Source: Acidimicrobiaceae bacterium
Lineage (GTDB): Bacteria > Actinomycetota > Acidimicrobiia > Acidimicrobiales > UBA8592
Assembly (NCBI GenBank): GCA_002715405.1
Contig: PAZD01000020.1
Location: 4,615-12,213 of the forward strand
Reading direction: 5' to 3'
Length of the DNA stretch: 7,599 nt
Shown here piece by piece: positions 5,479 to 7,599 of the stretch (position 1 is its first letter; the number at the start of each line of letters is the position of its first letter). The notes beneath the pieces were generated by a model that saw nothing but the letters and a program-made list of their open reading frames with translations, did not search any database and was not told the origin of the DNA. A program made the position numbers and the translations under genes.

Positions 5479-6879
5479 CTAATCGATGACGGCGTTTTGT
5501 ATATGATTTTTAACCATTTCGAGATCATTTGGCAATACTGAAAAATATTCTGACCGATCATAAAGATCTTCAAGATGACTAGGAAGTTTAGTTTTAATTC
5601 CTGTTGCTCTCTTCACGGCCTCTGGAAATTTTCCAGGCTGAGCGGTGCCTAGGCAAATAAGGGGGATGCTCTTTGAACTACGTTTTGCTTTCCCCGCTGC
5701 GATACCGACCGCTGTATGAGGGTCCACTAGCTCTCCAGTAAGGGAATATATTTCGGAGATTGTCTGAAGAGTAACGTCGTCATCGATTCGGGCACTTGTC
5801 CACTTTTGTTGCAATTCTTCTAATTCTCTTTGTGTAATACGGAGTTCACCTGCTCGACGGAACTCTTCAAGGGTTTCCTTAACTCTTTGCCCGTTGCGCT
5901 GGTAGATTTCAAAAAGCAGTCGTTCAAAGTTACTTGGGATTTGTATATCCATTGAAGGAGAGAGAGTGGGAACAACATCGGTGGCTACCATTGATCCGGT
6001 CTGGAAAAATCTATTGAGTACCGCATTCTGATTTGTCCCTACAATGAATTTCGATATATCTAGCCCCATTAAATGAGACCCATATCCTGCAAAGATATTT
6101 CCAAAGTTCCCGCTTGGCACGGAAAATTCGATGTTTTCTTTTCCATTTTTACAATGGATCGCAGCCCACCAATAGTAAACGATCTGGGCCATAACGCGAG
6201 CCCAGTTGATCGAGTTAATTGCCGACAAGTTTTGCTCTGCCCGAAACCCTTCATCAAGAAACATCGCCTTAACTAAGTCCTGGCAGTCATCGAATGTTCC
6301 TTCGATCGCTATGTTGTGAACATTAGGAGATTCGATAGTCGTCATTTGTCGGCGTTGAACTTCACTTGTTCGGTTATGGGGGTGGAGAATAACAATATTT
6401 AGTGCAGCCCGATCTTTACATGCTTCAATAGCGGCTGAACCGGTATCGCCCGATGTAGCTCCAACGATAGTGATTCTTTCATGGCGTTTTGCTAGTTCGT
6501 AGTCGAACATTTGTCCTACTAGCTGAAGGGCTATATCTTTAAACGCGAGAGTGGGACCATGGAAGAGCTCTAAAAGCCATGTGTTAGTTCCGATTTCCTT
6601 TAACGGGACAATATCTGAATGGGCAAAGGATGAATATGCTCGGTCCACTAAAAGTTCCAAATCTTGGTCGTGGACTGCATCTGAGGTAAACGGTTTTAAA
6701 ATTTTGACTGCGATATCTTTATAGGTGGGCTTAGAGCCAGTGGAGACACCTAGGTCATCGACGGTTACTCTTGGCCATTTCTCAGGGAGGTATAGGCCGC
6801 CGTCTATAGCAAGACCTTCAAGAAGGACCTCTCCGAATTTTAGTGTCGGTGCCTCCCCTCTAGTACTGACATATTGCAT
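5479..6879 (-). CDS. thrC: Threonine synthase (long form)
   Basis: A pyridoxal-phosphate enzyme converting O-phosphohomoserine and water to threonine and phosphate, the last step of threonine synthesis in the cytoplasm. The 466 residues and the N-terminus MQYVSTRG with a Thr_synth_N domain (about 1-85, including GLAIDGGLYLP at 22-32) place it in the long class, as in E. coli, yeast and Corynebacterium, not the short ~350-residue class of Mycobacterium. The PLP lysine is K114 in GPTLAFKD (108-115). GATSGDTGSAA (140-150), FDDCQD (196-201), NSINWARVMAQ (222-232) and SGNFGN (256-261) are the expected cofactor and active-site segments. The ATG lies three bases after the hom stop, so the two are almost certainly in one operon and translationally coupled; there is no clear Shine-Dalgarno. 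Its substrate must come from a homoserine kinase encoded outside this window. Confidence 0.97.
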   Translation of the reverse strand: MQYVSTRGEAPTLKFGEVLLEGLAIDGGLYLPEKWPRVTVDDLGVSTGSKPTYKDIAVKILKPFTSDAVHDQDLELLVDRAYSSFAHSDIVPLKEIGTNTWLLELFHGPTLAFKDIALQLVGQMFDYELAKRHERITIVGATSGDTGSAAIEACKDRAALNIVILHPHNRTSEVQRRQMTTIESPNVHNIAIEGTFDDCQDLVKAMFLDEGFRAEQNLSAINSINWARVMAQIVYYWWAAIHCKNGKENIEFSVPSGNFGNIFAGYGSHLMGLDISKFIVGTNQNAVLNRFFQTGSMVATDVVPTLSPSMDIQIPSNFERLLFEIYQRNGQRVKETLEEFRRAGELRITQRELEELQQKWTSARIDDDVTLQTISEIYSLTGELVDPHTAVGIAAGKAKRSSKSIPLICLGTAQPGKFPEAVKRATGIKTKLPSHLEDLYDRSEYFSVLPNDLEMVKNHIQNAVID

Positions 6880-6882
6880 TGG

Positions 6883-7599
6883 TCAAGAACCCATGACACG
6901 TATCTTTGTCCCGATTTCTACGACGCAGGAAAGTTCACTGAGCTCATCAAGAGTTGAACGGACATTTCGCTCTTTGCTGGAATGAGTAATGAACACAATA
7001 CGCGCCTCTTCACCCAGACCTTCCTGTTCCATAGATCGAATCGAAACTCCATGTTTGCCAAAAACTGATGCTACAGAAGCTAGCACCCCAGGTTCATCTG
7101 ATACTTCAAGATTGATGTAGTACGCACTTTCTAGTTCATCAGAAGATTGGAGAGCAGCGGTATGGAGATTACCTAAACCATTTTTTGTATTCTGAGTGAG
7201 GTTGTTTGCCGCAGCGATAAGATCTCCAAGGACTGCTGAAGCGGTTGGTTCACCACCCGCTCCTCGGCCATAAAGCATCAAATCACCTACTGCTTCACCT
7301 TCGACGAAAACAGCATTAAAACTATCTCTAACTGAGGCTAAGGGGTGGTGGTTCGGCAACATTACGGGATGCACTCTTACCCCAATTTCGGATTGGCACT
7401 GTTCGGCGATAGCAAGAAGTTTTATGGTGTGTTCAAACCTTTGAGCGAATAAGATATCCGCCTCATTTACTTCAGTGATTCCTTCATAAACAACGTCATC
7501 AAGTCCAAGCTGAACGCCGAACGCCACCATAGCAATTATCGCAGCCTTTGATGCCGCATCCTGTCCTTCAACGTCAGCGCGGGGGTCACTTTCAGCAAA
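6883..7599 (-). CDS. hom: Homoserine dehydrogenase, C-terminal 238 residues (5' end cut by window edge)
   Basis: Reduces aspartate semialdehyde to homoserine with NAD(P)H, at the branch point to threonine and methionine. The open frame continues to the window edge and begins FAESDPRADVEGQDAASKAA, the family's highly conserved D-P-x-x-D-V-E-G-x-D-A-A-x-K catalytic-domain segment, so the ATG at 7530 is internal and not the start. About 190-200 N-terminal residues with the Rossmann NAD(P) domain are missing, judged from the usual 430-440 residues. NHHPLASVRDSFNAVFVEG and YGRGAGGEPTASAVLGDL are the conserved catalytic-domain end. A C-terminal ACT domain (about the last 80 residues, from YYINLEVSDEPGVLASVASVF) is the allosteric unit linked to threonine feedback inhibition in Gram-positive enzymes. 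It is followed after three bases by thrC. Confidence 0.96.
   Translation of the reverse strand, partial: FAESDPRADVEGQDAASKAAIIAMVAFGVQLGLDDVVYEGITEVNEADILFAQRFEHTIKLLAIAEQCQSEIGVRVHPVMLPNHHPLASVRDSFNAVFVEGEAVGDLMLYGRGAGGEPTASAVLGDLIAAANNLTQNTKNGLGNLHTAALQSSDELESAYYINLEVSDEPGVLASVASVFGKHGVSIRSMEQEGLGEEARIVFITHSSKERNVRSTLDELSELSCVVEIGTKIRVMGS

Noticed and set aside
6883..7530. A complete 215-residue protein starting at the ATG at 7530.
   Set aside because: The frame stays open to the window edge, and the upstream 23 codons encode the conserved homoserine dehydrogenase DVEGQDAA segment, so this is an internal methionine.
1..7599. Mobile element, CRISPR array, defence system or other novel accessory system.
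   Set aside because: No direct-repeat arrays, terminal inverted repeats, transposase or phage-like genes were seen. The whole window is conserved housekeeping sequence on one strand; the unusual features are within Rho and the unknown operon gene.

Overview
This window is a compact housekeeping gene cluster, all read from the minus strand. In transcription order (high to low coordinates) it runs: homoserine dehydrogenase (hom, 5' part outside the window), threonine synthase (thrC), a 217-base gap, transcription termination factor Rho (rho), a type B ribosomal protein L31 (rpmE2), an unrecognised protein of about 330 residues, peptide chain release factor 1 (prfA), the release factor glutamine methyltransferase (prmC), and a threonylcarbamoyl-AMP synthase of the Sua5/YrdC/TsaC family (3' part outside the window). 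I see no tRNA, rRNA, CRISPR, insertion sequence or phage-like gene.

The order hom-thrC-(thrB)-rho-rpmE-prfA-prmC-sua5 is the well-known actinobacterial arrangement. A Rho with an arginine/glycine/asparagine-rich insertion after its N-terminal domain, and an RF1 with the P-V-T codon-reading tripeptide, fit the same phylum. The base composition looks well below that of typical high-GC Actinomycetota (mid-40s percent GC by eye). The protein between rpmE and prfA resembles, from memory, one seen at this position in Acidimicrobiia. My best guess is a low-GC, perhaps aquatic, Acidimicrobiia-like actinobacterium. This is inference from gene order and protein style, not from a marker search.

Region by region: 5479-7599 holds the last steps of threonine synthesis, but the homoserine kinase gene (thrB) that commonly sits between thrC and rho is absent. 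The gap 5262-5478 is probably the rho promoter/leader and carries several small inverted repeats. 3381-5261 is rho plus L31, separated by a 75-base spacer with two mutually exclusive hairpins. 292-3354 carries the unknown gene, then RF1 and the enzyme that methylates its GGQ glutamine, with a 4-base ATGA overlap. 1-304 begins a tRNA t6A synthesis gene that overlaps prmC by 13 bases. The downstream block is thus devoted to transcription and translation termination and decoding.

The most striking observation is in Rho. The frame is intact and the family is unmistakable, and the Walker A lysine and Walker B aspartate are kept. However, the residues aligned with the E. coli catalytic glutamate E211 and with R212, R269, K336, R353 and the arginine finger R366 are all replaced (A, P, H, Q, Q, K). 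This is either a Rho with a rewired or degenerate ATPase site, or one that no longer works as an ordinary helicase/terminator.
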